A stretch of DNA of 64,000 nucleotides from GCA-2746365 sp963711255 (GTDB taxonomy: Bacteria; Pseudomonadota; Gammaproteobacteria; SZUA-229). The stretch covers positions 128,596-192,595 of the forward strand of contig CAVQDO010000009.1 in NCBI GenBank assembly GCA_963711255.1. Direction: 5' to 3'. Under the pieces are notes generated by a model. The model was not told where the DNA came from, ran no database searches, and saw only the letters and a program-made list of their open reading frames with translations. Made by a program: the position numbers and the translations under genes. The first letter of the stretch is position 1. Each line of letters begins with the position of its first letter. Below, one piece after another: positions 25,588 through 35,018 of this stretch.

Positions 25588-25791
25588 TTAACCCCGCCGC
25601 CACTCCTTTTCACCGACGGTTTCAGTATTCGCCTCGCGGGCATCTATCAGCTGACTAAACCCCGGGTGAATCAGGCCATCAAAATTATCGATCATCCAGT
25701 GCGTGCTGCTAATCAGTTCCTCGGCAATCACGTTGCCGCTGTATTTCGTCACTACCAGCTTGCCGTCATAATAAATCTTTCGCTCTACCAT
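25588..25791 (-). CDS. Short hypothetical protein, possibly C-terminally truncated
   Basis: The 67-residue protein starts at an ATG at 25791 with GAGGGG about 8 bases upstream. Its sequence (MVERKIYYDGKLVVTKYSGNV, then STHWMIDNF and HPGFSQLIDARE) resembles the N-terminal half of a longer family of about 120 residues that I associate with STAS-like or PAS-less signalling proteins of aquatic Gammaproteobacteria. It breaks off after EWRRG. No continuation in another frame is convincing. It lies between the hybrid kinase and ttcA and may be a remnant. Confidence 0.45.
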   Translation of the reverse strand: MVERKIYYDGKLVVTKYSGNVIAEELISSTHWMIDNFDGLIHPGFSQLIDAREANTETVGEKEWRRG

Positions 25792-25813
25792 ATGGCAGCC
25801 CCTCGGTGGTTGA

Positions 25814-26645
25814 TTAACGCTGCAAGATAGACTGCAAGCCTTGAAAGTCGTACAGCTCATGGTCAGCAAGATGCGAAGGCACGACATTTTGCAGGCTGTG
25901 CATAATCATTTCTGAACGCCCCGGACTTTCTGCCTCCCACTGCTGGATCATGCCTTTTATTACCTTACGCTGCATATTCTCCTGCGAGCCGCACAGGTTA
26001 CAGGGAATAATCGGGTATTCCTGAATAGCAGCATAGGCCGCAATATCGCTTTCTTTGGCCAGTGCCAGCGGACGTATCACAATGTGTTTTTCATTATCAC
26101 TAAGCAGTTTTGGCGGCATGGTTTTTAACTGGCCGTTAAAAAACATATTTAAAAAGAAGGTTTCAATGATGTCATCCTGGTGATGACCCAGCGCAATTTT
26201 AGTCGCACCGGTTTGCTCAGCAAAAGAATACAGAATACCGCGGCGTAAACGTGAACATAAACCACAGGTGGTTTTACCTTCCGGCACTTTCTCTTTCACG
26301 ATACTGTAAGTATCCTGCTCAAGAATATGGTATTCAACACCCAGCTTCTCTAAATAAGCCGGCAGTATATGCTTCTGGAAAACCGGGCTGTTTCTGGTCC
26401 AGGTTGACTGCCACCAGTTCAAATGAAATCGGTGCTTTTTTCTGCAGCGCCATTAACATCTCCAGCATGGTGTAACTGTCTTTGCCGCCCGACAGACACA
26501 CCATCACCCGGTCACCCTGCTCAATCATGTTGTATTGCACAATGGCTTCACCGACATTATGTTTCAGGCGCTTGAACAACTTCTTCGGTTGCGCTTCTGC
26601 AACCGGCTCGAACTTCGGCATTACTGTTATAGACTGACTACTCAT
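25814..26645 (-). pseudogene. ttcA: ttcA, tRNA 2-thiocytidine synthetase, with a single-base frameshift
   Basis: TtcA thiolates cytidine 32 of tRNA with an iron-sulfur cluster. The PP-loop SGGKDS and the start (ATG 26645) are in one frame up to LDQKQPGFPE. The rest of the family sequence (HILPAYLEKLGVEY, then the cluster Cys pairs in TTCGLCSRLRRG and IPCNLCGSQ) continues in a second frame. The switch falls at the minus-strand GAAGCAT, where an added G (plus-strand C at 26372) is enough to explain it. This is either a real recent mutation or a sequencing error. The gene overlaps the end of the acyltransferase gene by 8 bases. Confidence 0.85.
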
Positions 26646-27591
26646 ACACCGAGGCCTCACCTTGCGGTCGTGTTTGAAAATATCGCAGTGTCCATAAATA
26701 TTGTAACGGACACAATTTAATTGCCTGTTCCATAGCACTGTTCATGTTGACACAATCCTGCGCATCATCACCACTGGGCAATGCGTCGATTTCAGGGAAA
26801 AGACGAATGTGATAACGCCTGTCTTCTTCACGGTAACAGCTGACACAGGGTAACACCACCGCATTACACGACTTCGCCAGCCGACCCAGTACCGGAATAG
26901 TCGCTTTTTGCACGCCAAAAAAGGGCGCGAATACCGAGCTTTCCGTACCCAGGTCTTCGTCTGCCAGGTAAATTAATACCTTACCGCCGCGGGTTTCACG
27001 TATTAACGGCCTTAGGCCATCTTCACGGGTAAATAACAGGCTGCCGTTATGTTTGCCAAAGCGTAATCTGCCGTTTGCAATCTTCCAGTCGATCACCGGG
27101 TTCCTCACCACCTTGTACGGCGAGCTGGACGAGTAATCCATCGCGATGGCTGCACCGGCAAAATCCAGCCCGACATTATGCGTCAGCAAAATAATAATAT
27201 TTTTGCCCTGCAGCCGATATTGTTCAATTTGCTCAAAACCCGTTCTCTGGATTCTTTTTCTAACCCTGGACACAGGGCGCCACCACAAAATAGCGTAATG
27301 CAATAGACTGCGAAACTGCGACTGAAAATGCAGCCTGACCATGTTATTCAGCTCAGTCGAATCCTTATCCGGGAAACACAGACCAAGATTGGTCTTAACA
27401 ATATTAAACCGCTTTTTATTTTTAGCTGCAGCCAGCAGACCTGCTCGAGCACCCAACCAGTCAATAACCGGAGCGGGTAACAGAGTAACAATATAAAACA
27501 TCGCCAGGCCAAACCAGGTCAGCCAGTATCGCGGATGCAGCAACACCAGGCGAAAACGATATCTATCCTGATTCTTTATTTTATGGCTCAT
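26638..27591 (-). CDS. Lipid A acyltransferase of the LpxL/LpxM (HtrB) family
   Basis: The 317-residue inner-membrane protein adds a secondary acyl chain to Kdo-lipid A. It has an N-terminal membrane anchor (WFGLAMFYIVTLLP) and the HX4D catalytic motif in LLTHNVGLDFAG. The later LADEDLGTESSVFAPFFG block, which is typical of LpxL-type enzymes, is also present. Which acyl chain and position it uses cannot be told from sequence. It is followed on the same strand by ttcA, with an 8-base overlap, and is downstream of trkH. Confidence 0.88.
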   Translation of the reverse strand: MSHKIKNQDRYRFRLVLLHPRYWLTWFGLAMFYIVTLLPAPVIDWLGARAGLLAAAKNKKRFNIVKTNLGLCFPDKDSTELNNMVRLHFQSQFRSLLHYAILWWRPVSRVRKRIQRTGFEQIEQYRLQGKNIIILLTHNVGLDFAGAAIAMDYSSSSPYKVVRNPVIDWKIANGRLRFGKHNGSLLFTREDGLRPLIRETRGGKVLIYLADEDLGTESSVFAPFFGVQKATIPVLGRLAKSCNAVVLPCVSCYREEDRRYHIRLFPEIDALPSGDDAQDCVNMNSAMEQAIKLCPLQYLWTLRYFQTRPQGEASVYE

Positions 27592-27627
27592 GCTTCATCA
27601 ATAAATAATTGCACGAAAAAGCGGAAG

Positions 27628-29079
27628 TTATTTTCGCCAGAAGGCAGGCATTAACAATACCAGCAGGGTAAATATTTCCAGACGGCCAAGTAACATGGAA
27701 AAACACAGTAGCAGTTTATTGAAGTCAGAAAGGTTTGCGTAATTGGCACTAACCTCACCCAGGCCCGGACCCAGGTTATTGATCGTCGCAGCCACCGCAG
27801 AAAACGCTGTCACCTGGTCCAGGCCATTGAACATCAGGATCATCATAATCAGCGCAAACAGGGCGACATAAGCAGCAAAAAAACCCCAGACGGCATCAAT
27901 AATTGAATTTTTTACCGGCTGCTTACCAACCTTAACCGTGACCCGGGCATTGGGGTGAATCAGGCGCATAATTTCCCGCTGTCCCTGTTTAAACAGCAGC
28001 AACACACGAATCACTTTCATGCCGCCGCCAGTCGATCCCGCACAACCACCAACGAAACTGGCAAACAGTAACATAACCGGAATAAATATCGGCCAGCTGG
28101 CATAGTCCGAGGTAACAAAACCCGTAGTCGTTGCAATTGACACGGTTTGAAACAGGGCTTCGCGAACGGCTGTTGGCAGGTCGTGACTGTCAGACTGACT
28201 GTATAAAACATAAATACTTAGCGAAGCAATGACCAGTAATAAACTGGCGTAAAACCTGAATTCGGCATCACGCAAATAGGGCCACAAACTCTTCGTACGC
28301 ACCACCGAAAAATGCAGAGCAAAATTGATTGCACCGAGAAACATAAACACCACGGCCACCAGCTCAATGGCCCGGTTATCGAAATAACCAATACTGGTGT
28401 CGTGCGTAGAAAATCCGCCAATAGCAACCGTAGAAAAACTATGTGCGACCGAGTCAAACAGATCCATGCCGGCCAGCCAGTAAGAAAAAGCACATGCCAG
28501 TGTTAAGCCCAGGTAAATGTACCAGAGCGCTTTCGCTGTTTCTGCAATTCGCGGCGTTAACTTATTGTCTTTTACCGGCCCGGGCGCTTCGGCTTTATAA
28601 AGCTGCATGCCACCGATACCCAGCATCGGCATAACAGCAACCGCCAGCACGATGATACCCATGCCGCCCAGCCATTGTAATTCCTGACGATAAAATAAAA
28701 TGCTGTGCGGTAAATGATCCAGTCCGACCAGAACGGTCGCACCGGTTGTTGTCAGCCCGGAAATTGATTCAAACAGCGCATCAACAATACTGATATCGAG
28801 GTCTGCATTTAAATACAGTGGTATCGCACCCGCCACACCTAAAACCAGCCAGAACAGAACCACAACAACAAATCCATCTCGCAGACGCAAATCATTTTTC
28901 TGTTTTCGTACTGGAAAATATAATATAAAACCGGCAGCCAGCAAAATCAGGTAACTATCAAAAAAAGCAAGGGCAGCACCTTCCTGGTAGATAAGGTCAA
29001 TCACAATGGGCGGCAGCAAGGTGATGCTAAACAGCATCAAAAACTGCCCGACAATGCGTTGTATGATCGCTGTATGCAT
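27628..29079 (-). CDS. trkH: Trk system potassium uptake protein TrkH
   Basis: TrkH is the ion-conducting subunit of the Trk potassium transporter. The 483-residue membrane protein has the four pore loops with selectivity-filter glycines: TTTGATVL, ATTTGFVTSDY and the corresponding AIGGFSTHDTS and NNLGPGLGE segments. GGCAGSTGGGMKV is the conserved gating region. Its start codon shares one base with the trkA stop, so the two are translationally coupled. The cytoplasmic regulator TrkA is immediately upstream. Confidence 0.96.
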   Translation of the reverse strand: MHTAIIQRIVGQFLMLFSITLLPPIVIDLIYQEGAALAFFDSYLILLAAGFILYFPVRKQKNDLRLRDGFVVVVLFWLVLGVAGAIPLYLNADLDISIVDALFESISGLTTTGATVLVGLDHLPHSILFYRQELQWLGGMGIIVLAVAVMPMLGIGGMQLYKAEAPGPVKDNKLTPRIAETAKALWYIYLGLTLACAFSYWLAGMDLFDSVAHSFSTVAIGGFSTHDTSIGYFDNRAIELVAVVFMFLGAINFALHFSVVRTKSLWPYLRDAEFRFYASLLLVIASLSIYVLYSQSDSHDLPTAVREALFQTVSIATTTGFVTSDYASWPIFIPVMLLFASFVGGCAGSTGGGMKVIRVLLLFKQGQREIMRLIHPNARVTVKVGKQPVKNSIIDAVWGFFAAYVALFALIMMILMFNGLDQVTAFSAVAATINNLGPGLGEVSANYANLSDFNKLLLCFSMLLGRLEIFTLLVLLMPAFWRK

Positions 29080-30455
29080 TAAAAGAAGGTTACGCCAACC
29101 TGGAACAGTTTTTCGACGGCATTAAATTTGGTCTTATCCAGCAGGAACAAGATGAGATGGTCTTCATTTTCGATGAGGATATCATGGTGCGCCATAATCA
29201 CTTCATCACCACGTATGATGGCACCAATGGTTGTGCCTTCCGGCAATTTAACCTGCTCGACCGTTTTACCCACGACTTTTGAATTGGCCGAAGTGCCATG
29301 CGCTATTGCTTCAATGGCCTCCGCCGCACCGCGACGCAATGAATGCACCGCGACGACATCACCGCGCCGCACATGTGCCAGCAATCCGCTAATGGTAATT
29401 TGCTGCGGTGAAATAGCAACATCGATAGTGCCTTCACTTTCCATCAGGTCGACGTAAGCATGACGATTAATTAACGACATTACTTTTCGCGCGCCTAAAC
29501 GCTTCACCAGCATTGAGGACAGAATATTAGCCTCATCGTCATTGGTTAACGCACAGAAGACATCCATCTGGTCAATATTTTCTTCCAGCAAAAGGTCTTC
29601 GTCTGCGGTATCACCCAGCAGCACGATTGTTTTATCCAGCTCACAGGAAAGTTCGTCAGCGCGTATCGGATCTCGTTCCAGTAGCTTAACGTTATATCTT
29701 GTCTCCAGCGACTGGGCCAGCCGCTTTCCGATATTGCCACCGCCAGCCAGCATAATACGCTTGATCGGCTTATCCAGATTTCTCAACTCGGACATTACCG
29801 CACGAATATCTTTACTGGCGGCAATAAAAAACACCTCATCATCGGCCTCGATAACCTGGTGACCATCCGGGACAATACCTTTACCACGACGGAAGATGGC
29901 AGCCACTCGTGAATCGACACCCGGCATATGCTTTTTTAAATCAGAAATTTCATGGCCAACCAGTGGACCGCCGTAATAAGCCCTGACACCAACCAGACGT
30001 GCCCGCCCGTCAGCAAAGTCCAGCACCTGCAAGGCACCGGGGTATTCGATTAGTCGCTGAATATGTTCGGAAATTAATTGCTCGGGGCTAATTAAAACAT
30101 CAATCGGCAGGTCGTTTTTATTAAACAGCTCCTGGTACTTCAGGTATTCCTGGGAACGGACCCGGGCAATTTTTGTTGGTGTATGAAACAGGCTGTGGGC
30201 AACCTGGCAGGCTACGATGTTGGTTTCGTCACTGTTGGTGACTGCAACCAGCATATCGGCATCAGCGATGCCGGCCTTCCTTAGTATATCGGGGTGCGAG
30301 GCATGACCGACAACGGTTTGAATGTCGAGCCGGTCGCTTAAGTCATTCAGCAAAACTGCGTTTGAGTCGACCAGGGTTATATCATTGGCTTCCGATGACA
30401 GGTTTTCTGCAACACTGGAACCAACCTGGCCCGCTCCTAAAATAATTATGTTCAT
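29079..30455 (-). CDS. trkA: Trk system regulatory protein TrkA
   Basis: TrkA is the cytoplasmic RCK regulator that binds NAD(H)/ATP and gates TrkH. The 458-residue protein is two tandem RCK units. Each has a Rossmann strand, MNIIILGAGQVGSSVAENL at the start and IMLAGGGNIGKRLAQ near residue 233, followed by TrkA_C domains. VTNSDETNIVACQVAH and LTNDDEANILSSML are the matching nucleotide-site motifs. It lies upstream of trkH with a one-base overlap. Confidence 0.97.
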   Translation of the reverse strand: MNIIILGAGQVGSSVAENLSSEANDITLVDSNAVLLNDLSDRLDIQTVVGHASHPDILRKAGIADADMLVAVTNSDETNIVACQVAHSLFHTPTKIARVRSQEYLKYQELFNKNDLPIDVLISPEQLISEHIQRLIEYPGALQVLDFADGRARLVGVRAYYGGPLVGHEISDLKKHMPGVDSRVAAIFRRGKGIVPDGHQVIEADDEVFFIAASKDIRAVMSELRNLDKPIKRIMLAGGGNIGKRLAQSLETRYNVKLLERDPIRADELSCELDKTIVLLGDTADEDLLLEENIDQMDVFCALTNDDEANILSSMLVKRLGARKVMSLINRHAYVDLMESEGTIDVAISPQQITISGLLAHVRRGDVVAVHSLRRGAAEAIEAIAHGTSANSKVVGKTVEQVKLPEGTTIGAIIRGDEVIMAHHDILIENEDHLILFLLDKTKFNAVEKLFQVGVTFF

Positions 30456-30575
30456 GACTTTTTATCTAAGACTCAAAATGACTGGCTATAAATTTATAAA
30501 ATAATCAAACGCCTGCAGCGAAGTTTACGCTCTTACTTTGTATTTTTCATTACTGCTTTTGTTAAGCTGTCATCT

Positions 30576-32003
30576 TTAACCAGATTTCTTCAGGCGGCAA
30601 AAATAAAACCCATCGGCATCCTGTTCGCCAGGAAATAACTGGCGGCCATATTCGCATAGTTCGCCCCAGTCAGCCGTAATTTTTATTTCGCTGGCATTTT
30701 TATGTAAAGACAGAAAATTTTCGATCTGATTCTGGTTCTCATCTTTAAAGATCGAACAGGTGACATACAGCAACTCACCGCCATCAGCCAGCATCTGCCA
30801 GGCCGCTGATAAAATCTCAGACTGCAGTTTAACCAGTGGCTCAATATCCGATTCCCGACGCAGGGTTTTGATATCAGGATGGCGGCGAATTACGCCGCTG
30901 GCCGAACAGGGCGCATCAATCAAAATCGAGTCAAACTGTTCGCCCTGCCACCATTGTTTATAGTCGCGAGCATCGGCAACAACCAGTTCGACTCTGTGCT
31001 CAAGCTTGAGGCGTTGCAGGTTTTCCGTTACACGCTGCATTCTGTGTTCATCAAACTCGACGGCCACCAGTTTTTCAACGGCCGGGTAACGTTCAAGCAG
31101 GTGGCAGGTTTTACCACCCGGCGCTGCACACAGGTCCAGTACACGCTGCTTGCCGGAGACTGTCAGTAATTCGGCTGCCAGCTGGGCGCCGGCATCCTGT
31201 ACCGAGACAGCGCCATCAGCAAAGCCGGGTAAAGTCCTGACATCAATACCCTGCTCAAGCTTTAAGGCCTGATCAAGCGATCCCGAAAAAACCGTTTCGT
31301 CATTAAACGCGACGGCGGCATCAGTCAGCATTTTTTTATACTGCTCAACACTGTAATTTGCCGGATTAATGCGCAGCCAGAATGCCGGCCGCTGGTTATT
31401 GGCGTCGACAATTTGACGCCAGCCGCGAGGGCTTTCAACAGTGTCCTGCTCTACCCCGTGTGCGGCGCCATCTGCTGGCCAGTCTTTTTTGATTTTTTCC
31501 AGCAGCCATGCCGGATGCGAATATTTCACCTGATCCTGTTTGATTGATGCAATCAGTTTTTCCTGTTCACGGGTATAACGCCGCAATACTGCATTCACCA
31601 GACCTGCCGCCCATTTTCTGCCCGACTTTCTGACCAGCTCAACCGACTCATTAATAATGGCGTAATCCGGGGTACGGCACTCTTTTAATTCATACATCGC
31701 CATCAACAAAATCAGCTGAACATCATTATCCTTTGCTTTCAATGGTTTTGGCATTAATTGCGAGACAAAATATTCGAGCTGCCAGCGCCAGCGCAATACA
31801 CCGTTAACCAGTTCGTTCGCCAGCCCGCGATCACGCCCGTCTTCAAGTAAATCGATAGTCCGGGTTTGCGCCACCGATAATGACTGGCCGCTAAAAACCT
31901 GTTTCAGCGCCTGCAGGCAAGCCAGCCTTGCGGCACTGACTTTTGCCTTAGCCGCATTCGTCTTGCCGTGTTTATTCTTTACTGCCTGGGGTTGTTTATT
32001 CAC
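30576..32003 (-). CDS. rsmB: 16S rRNA m5C967 methyltransferase RsmB
   Basis: RsmB methylates C967 of 16S rRNA. The 475-residue protein has an N-terminal NusB-like RNA-binding domain (residues 20-165, with ELVNGVLRWRWQLEY). Its catalytic domain has DLCAAPGGKTCHLLE (SAM site), DAPCSASGVIRRHPDIK (first Cys) and YVTCSIFKDENQNQI (nucleophile Cys). It is 4 bases downstream of fmt, the normal order in this conserved def-fmt-rsmB-trk block. The basic N-terminal 20 residues are slightly extended. Confidence 0.96.
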   Translation of the reverse strand: MNKQPQAVKNKHGKTNAAKAKVSAARLACLQALKQVFSGQSLSVAQTRTIDLLEDGRDRGLANELVNGVLRWRWQLEYFVSQLMPKPLKAKDNDVQLILLMAMYELKECRTPDYAIINESVELVRKSGRKWAAGLVNAVLRRYTREQEKLIASIKQDQVKYSHPAWLLEKIKKDWPADGAAHGVEQDTVESPRGWRQIVDANNQRPAFWLRINPANYSVEQYKKMLTDAAVAFNDETVFSGSLDQALKLEQGIDVRTLPGFADGAVSVQDAGAQLAAELLTVSGKQRVLDLCAAPGGKTCHLLERYPAVEKLVAVEFDEHRMQRVTENLQRLKLEHRVELVVADARDYKQWWQGEQFDSILIDAPCSASGVIRRHPDIKTLRRESDIEPLVKLQSEILSAAWQMLADGGELLYVTCSIFKDENQNQIENFLSLHKNASEIKITADWGELCEYGRQLFPGEQDADGFYFCRLKKSG

Positions 32004-32007
32004 AGAG

Positions 32008-32967
32008 TTAATTTAATACCTGATCGAGCAATGTGTTTGCGTTAAGGAAATCCGCCACCGTCATTCTGCGCTTACCCTCTGCCTGCAGCTCAAGAATACG
32101 CAGCGCGCCTTCAGCGGTGAGCACATCTATACCCTGTGCAGATTCAGCCACCACCTGGCCGGGTACAGCATTAGCCGTTGCAACTTTTTCACTGCAGACT
32201 TCGGCCATCCAGATTCGCAAGCTCAGTGATTTGCCGTTTTTAGTGTAATGACAGAAAGCGACCGGCCATGAATTGTAGGCTCGAACCGCACGCTCTATTT
32301 GCTGTGCTGATTGCTGCCAGTTGATCCTGGCTTCGGCCTTGGATAATTTTGCAGCGTAACAGGCATCAGCGTCATTTTGTTTAATCGCCGGCTGCGTCTG
32401 CGCGGCTATCGCTGGCAAAGCCGCCATTAATGTGTCAGCACCAAGCTGCATTAACCTGTCGTGAAGACTTGATCCGGTTTCACTGGCCGAGATATCACAT
32501 CCGGCCACCGCCAGCATATCACCGGTATCAAGGCCTTCGTCCATTTGCATGATAGTGATACCGGTTTTGTCATCACCTGCCAGCAGAGCCCGCTGTATCG
32601 GTGCCGCCCCTCGCCAGCGCGGCAACAATGAAGCATGAATATTAATACAGCCCAGGCGCGGCGCCTGCAGCACAGCGGTCGGTAATATCAGGCCGTAAGC
32701 GGTCACTATCATCAGGTCAGCATTGAGCGATGCCAGCTGTTGTTGCGCCTGCTCACTTTTTAAGGTTTCTGGCTGAAAAACCGTTATATTATGCTCCAGC
32801 GCTTTTTCTTTAACCGGTGATGCCAGCATGCCCCGGCCGCGACCAGCGGGACGGTCAGGTTGCGTGTACACCGCAATGATTTCATGCTCCGAGGCAATTA
32901 ATGCCTGCAACGCTGCGACAGAAAATTCTGGCGTGCCCGCGTAGATTATGCGTAAAGCTTTGCTCAC
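32008..32967 (-). CDS. fmt: Methionyl-tRNA formyltransferase
   Basis: Fmt formylates initiator Met-tRNA with 10-formyl-tetrahydrofolate. The 319-residue protein has IIYAGTPEFSVAALQAL at the N-terminus, the folate and catalytic motif NIHASLLPRWRGAAPIQRALLAGD (Asn, His) and TGITIMQMDEGLDTGDML with its catalytic Asp. The C-terminal OB-like tRNA-binding domain begins near residue 210. It lies 65 bases after def on the same strand and is followed by rsmB. Confidence 0.97.
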   Translation of the reverse strand: MSKALRIIYAGTPEFSVAALQALIASEHEIIAVYTQPDRPAGRGRGMLASPVKEKALEHNITVFQPETLKSEQAQQQLASLNADLMIVTAYGLILPTAVLQAPRLGCINIHASLLPRWRGAAPIQRALLAGDDKTGITIMQMDEGLDTGDMLAVAGCDISASETGSSLHDRLMQLGADTLMAALPAIAAQTQPAIKQNDADACYAAKLSKAEARINWQQSAQQIERAVRAYNSWPVAFCHYTKNGKSLSLRIWMAEVCSEKVATANAVPGQVVAESAQGIDVLTAEGALRILELQAEGKRRMTVADFLNANTLLDQVLN

Positions 32968-33032
32968 GATGTCAGACCGGTTATGGTTTTAATGTTAGTT
33001 AAAGGCGAAAGAATCAGTGAGCCAGTATAATG

Positions 33033-33551
33033 CTAAAGCGCAACACGGCGAGCATCTTCACGCTGTTGTTTAAGCAGCCGTTTTTTCAGGCGCTGCTGCT
33101 TTAATGGTGACAGGTAGTCAACAAACAGCTTACCTTTCAGGTGATCAATTTCATGCTGAATACAGACTGCCAGCATTTCATCGGCCTGCAGGGTATATTC
33201 TTCACCGTTCTGATCCAGCGCCCTCACGGTCACTTTTTCAGAACGTTCGACTGTTTCATATATATCCGGAACAGACAGGCAGCCCTCATCACAGGTCTCG
33301 GTACCTTCTTCGGCAATAATTTCCGGGTTAATCAGGCACAGCGGCTGATTCTTCTCTTCAGAAAGGTCAATCACAATAACCTGCTGATGCACATCAACCT
33401 GGGTGGCCGCAAGACCGATACCGGGCGCTGTATACATGGTCTCGAACATATCGTCGACCAGTTTTCTGATAGTGTCATCGACTTTGGCTACCGGTTTTGC
33501 CACGGTACGAAGTCGTTTATCGGGATAATTTAGTATGTCGAGTAATGCCAT
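33033..33551 (-). CDS. def: Peptide deformylase
   Basis: Def removes the formyl group from nascent N-terminal methionine. The 172-residue protein has the three motifs of type 1 enzymes: GIGLAATQV, EGCLSVP (metal Cys) and HEIDHLKGKLF (two metal His and catalytic Glu). The length is usual. It is divergent from the LysM gene, as is common near dprA in Gammaproteobacteria, and leads the def-fmt-rsmB-trkA-trkH series on the minus strand. Confidence 0.97.
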   Translation of the reverse strand: MALLDILNYPDKRLRTVAKPVAKVDDTIRKLVDDMFETMYTAPGIGLAATQVDVHQQVIVIDLSEEKNQPLCLINPEIIAEEGTETCDEGCLSVPDIYETVERSEKVTVRALDQNGEEYTLQADEMLAVCIQHEIDHLKGKLFVDYLSPLKQQRLKKRLLKQQREDARRVAL

Positions 33552-33750
33552 AAAATTGCTTGCTAATATATTGTCTAAATGTTGCTGTAATCAGCGCGTA
33601 TAACGTTATTTCTGCTACACTCAATGAAAAACTTGCTTTTGTAATTGAAGTTCACCTACTAAACTGTTGAGAGTAGTAAGAAAACTTCCAGCCCTCATGC
33701 CCTATTATAATAAAAAATCAGGGCCAGAATACCAGGGAATAAAAATAATA

Positions 33751-34914
33751 ATGACTAAAACGAATACTCCCAAGCCGCGCAATATTGTACCCTTTTTCGT
33801 ACTATCAGGGCTACTGACCTGCATAACTGCCTGTAGTTCGCCTGCACCAAAACCAATGGTAGAAGCTGAACCGGAACCGGTAGTAACAGAAACGGTAGCA
33901 GCGCCCGAAAAAGAAATTGTTTTAAAGGCTTCACATCCGAGGCAATATACTGTGAAAAAAGGCGATACCCTGTGGGGCATCTCTAACCTTTTTTTACAGG
34001 ACCCCTGGTACTGGCCTGAGATCTGGCAAAAAAATGAACAGATAGCCAATCCTCACCTGATCTTTCCCGGTGATGTATTAACACTGGTTTATGTTGGCGG
34101 CCAGCCACAGATACGGGTAAATGAAGCAAAACACAGAGAAGTGTCAGAAAGCACTGGTCTGCCGGTTAAGAAATTGAGCCCCAGTGTGCGCACAACGGCC
34201 CTGGAGGCAAGCATACCCAGTATTCCGGGTGATGCTATTCGTCAGTTCTTAAGCCAGCCCCGGGTCGTCACCAAAGAAGAACTGGAGGATGCGCCGCGTA
34301 TTATCGCCAGTGATGAAAAACGTTTAATTCTGGGCCAGGGCAGCCGGGTTTATGTTCGTGGCGAACTGGACAAGGAACGTGTACGCTTTTCGGTATTCAG
34401 ACCGGGTGATGCACTGATTGATCCCGTTTCGGGCGATATTCTGGGCTATGAAGCCAAGTATACCGGCAATGTTCACATTACTAACTATGACGACCCTGCC
34501 ACCGGCGACCTGACCTTCACTGAGCGTGAAGTCCTGATCGGTGACCGCCTGCTGCCGGAAGACAAGAGCAAACTGGAAAACCTGTTCTTCCCGCACATTC
34601 CCGACAGAATTGTAGATGGTCAAATTATTTCACTCTACGACGCAATGTTTGGTGTTGCTCAATACCAGGTTGTGGTTATTAATAAAGGCGAAAGAGACGG
34701 TATGGAAGTCGGCCATTTGCTTGCCACCTACACACTGGGTGACACGGTACGTGATAATTACGACAAACGCCGCAGCAAGCTCGTGAAACTGCCTAACGAG
34801 CGCAGCGGACTGATCATGCTGTTTAAAACCTTCGATCGCGTGAGTTATGGTTTGACCCTGGAATCCAGGCGCGTTATTCATAAAAACGATGCCGTTCAAC
34901 GACCAAGACTTTAA
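33751..34914 (+). CDS. LysM-domain lipoprotein-like envelope protein
   Basis: The protein starts at the ATG at 33751 and opens with a signal sequence (IVPFFVLSGLLTCITAC), which has a lipobox-like ITAC and would make it a lipoprotein. A LysM domain follows (QYTVKKGDTLWGISNLFLQDPWYWPEIW to PGDVLTLVYV), and would bind peptidoglycan. The C-terminal 220 residues are a conserved beta-rich region of the family found upstream of dprA. Upstream codons to 33667 give a longer ORF, but these lack family similarity. The function beyond peptidoglycan binding is not known. Confidence 0.8.
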   Translation: MTKTNTPKPRNIVPFFVLSGLLTCITACSSPAPKPMVEAEPEPVVTETVAAPEKEIVLKASHPRQYTVKKGDTLWGISNLFLQDPWYWPEIWQKNEQIANPHLIFPGDVLTLVYVGGQPQIRVNEAKHREVSESTGLPVKKLSPSVRTTALEASIPSIPGDAIRQFLSQPRVVTKEELEDAPRIIASDEKRLILGQGSRVYVRGELDKERVRFSVFRPGDALIDPVSGDILGYEAKYTGNVHITNYDDPATGDLTFTEREVLIGDRLLPEDKSKLENLFFPHIPDRIVDGQIISLYDAMFGVAQYQVVVINKGERDGMEVGHLLATYTLGDTVRDNYDKRRSKLVKLPNERSGLIMLFKTFDRVSYGLTLESRRVIHKNDAVQRPRL

Positions 34915-35018
34915 AAACAAAAAAGAACTATCTTCGCTATATTACGAGCTGCCAGAACTGGTCCAAATAATTACAGACCAACTCTGGCAGCAGGGTAATA
35001 ATAGTGTATTATTCACGG

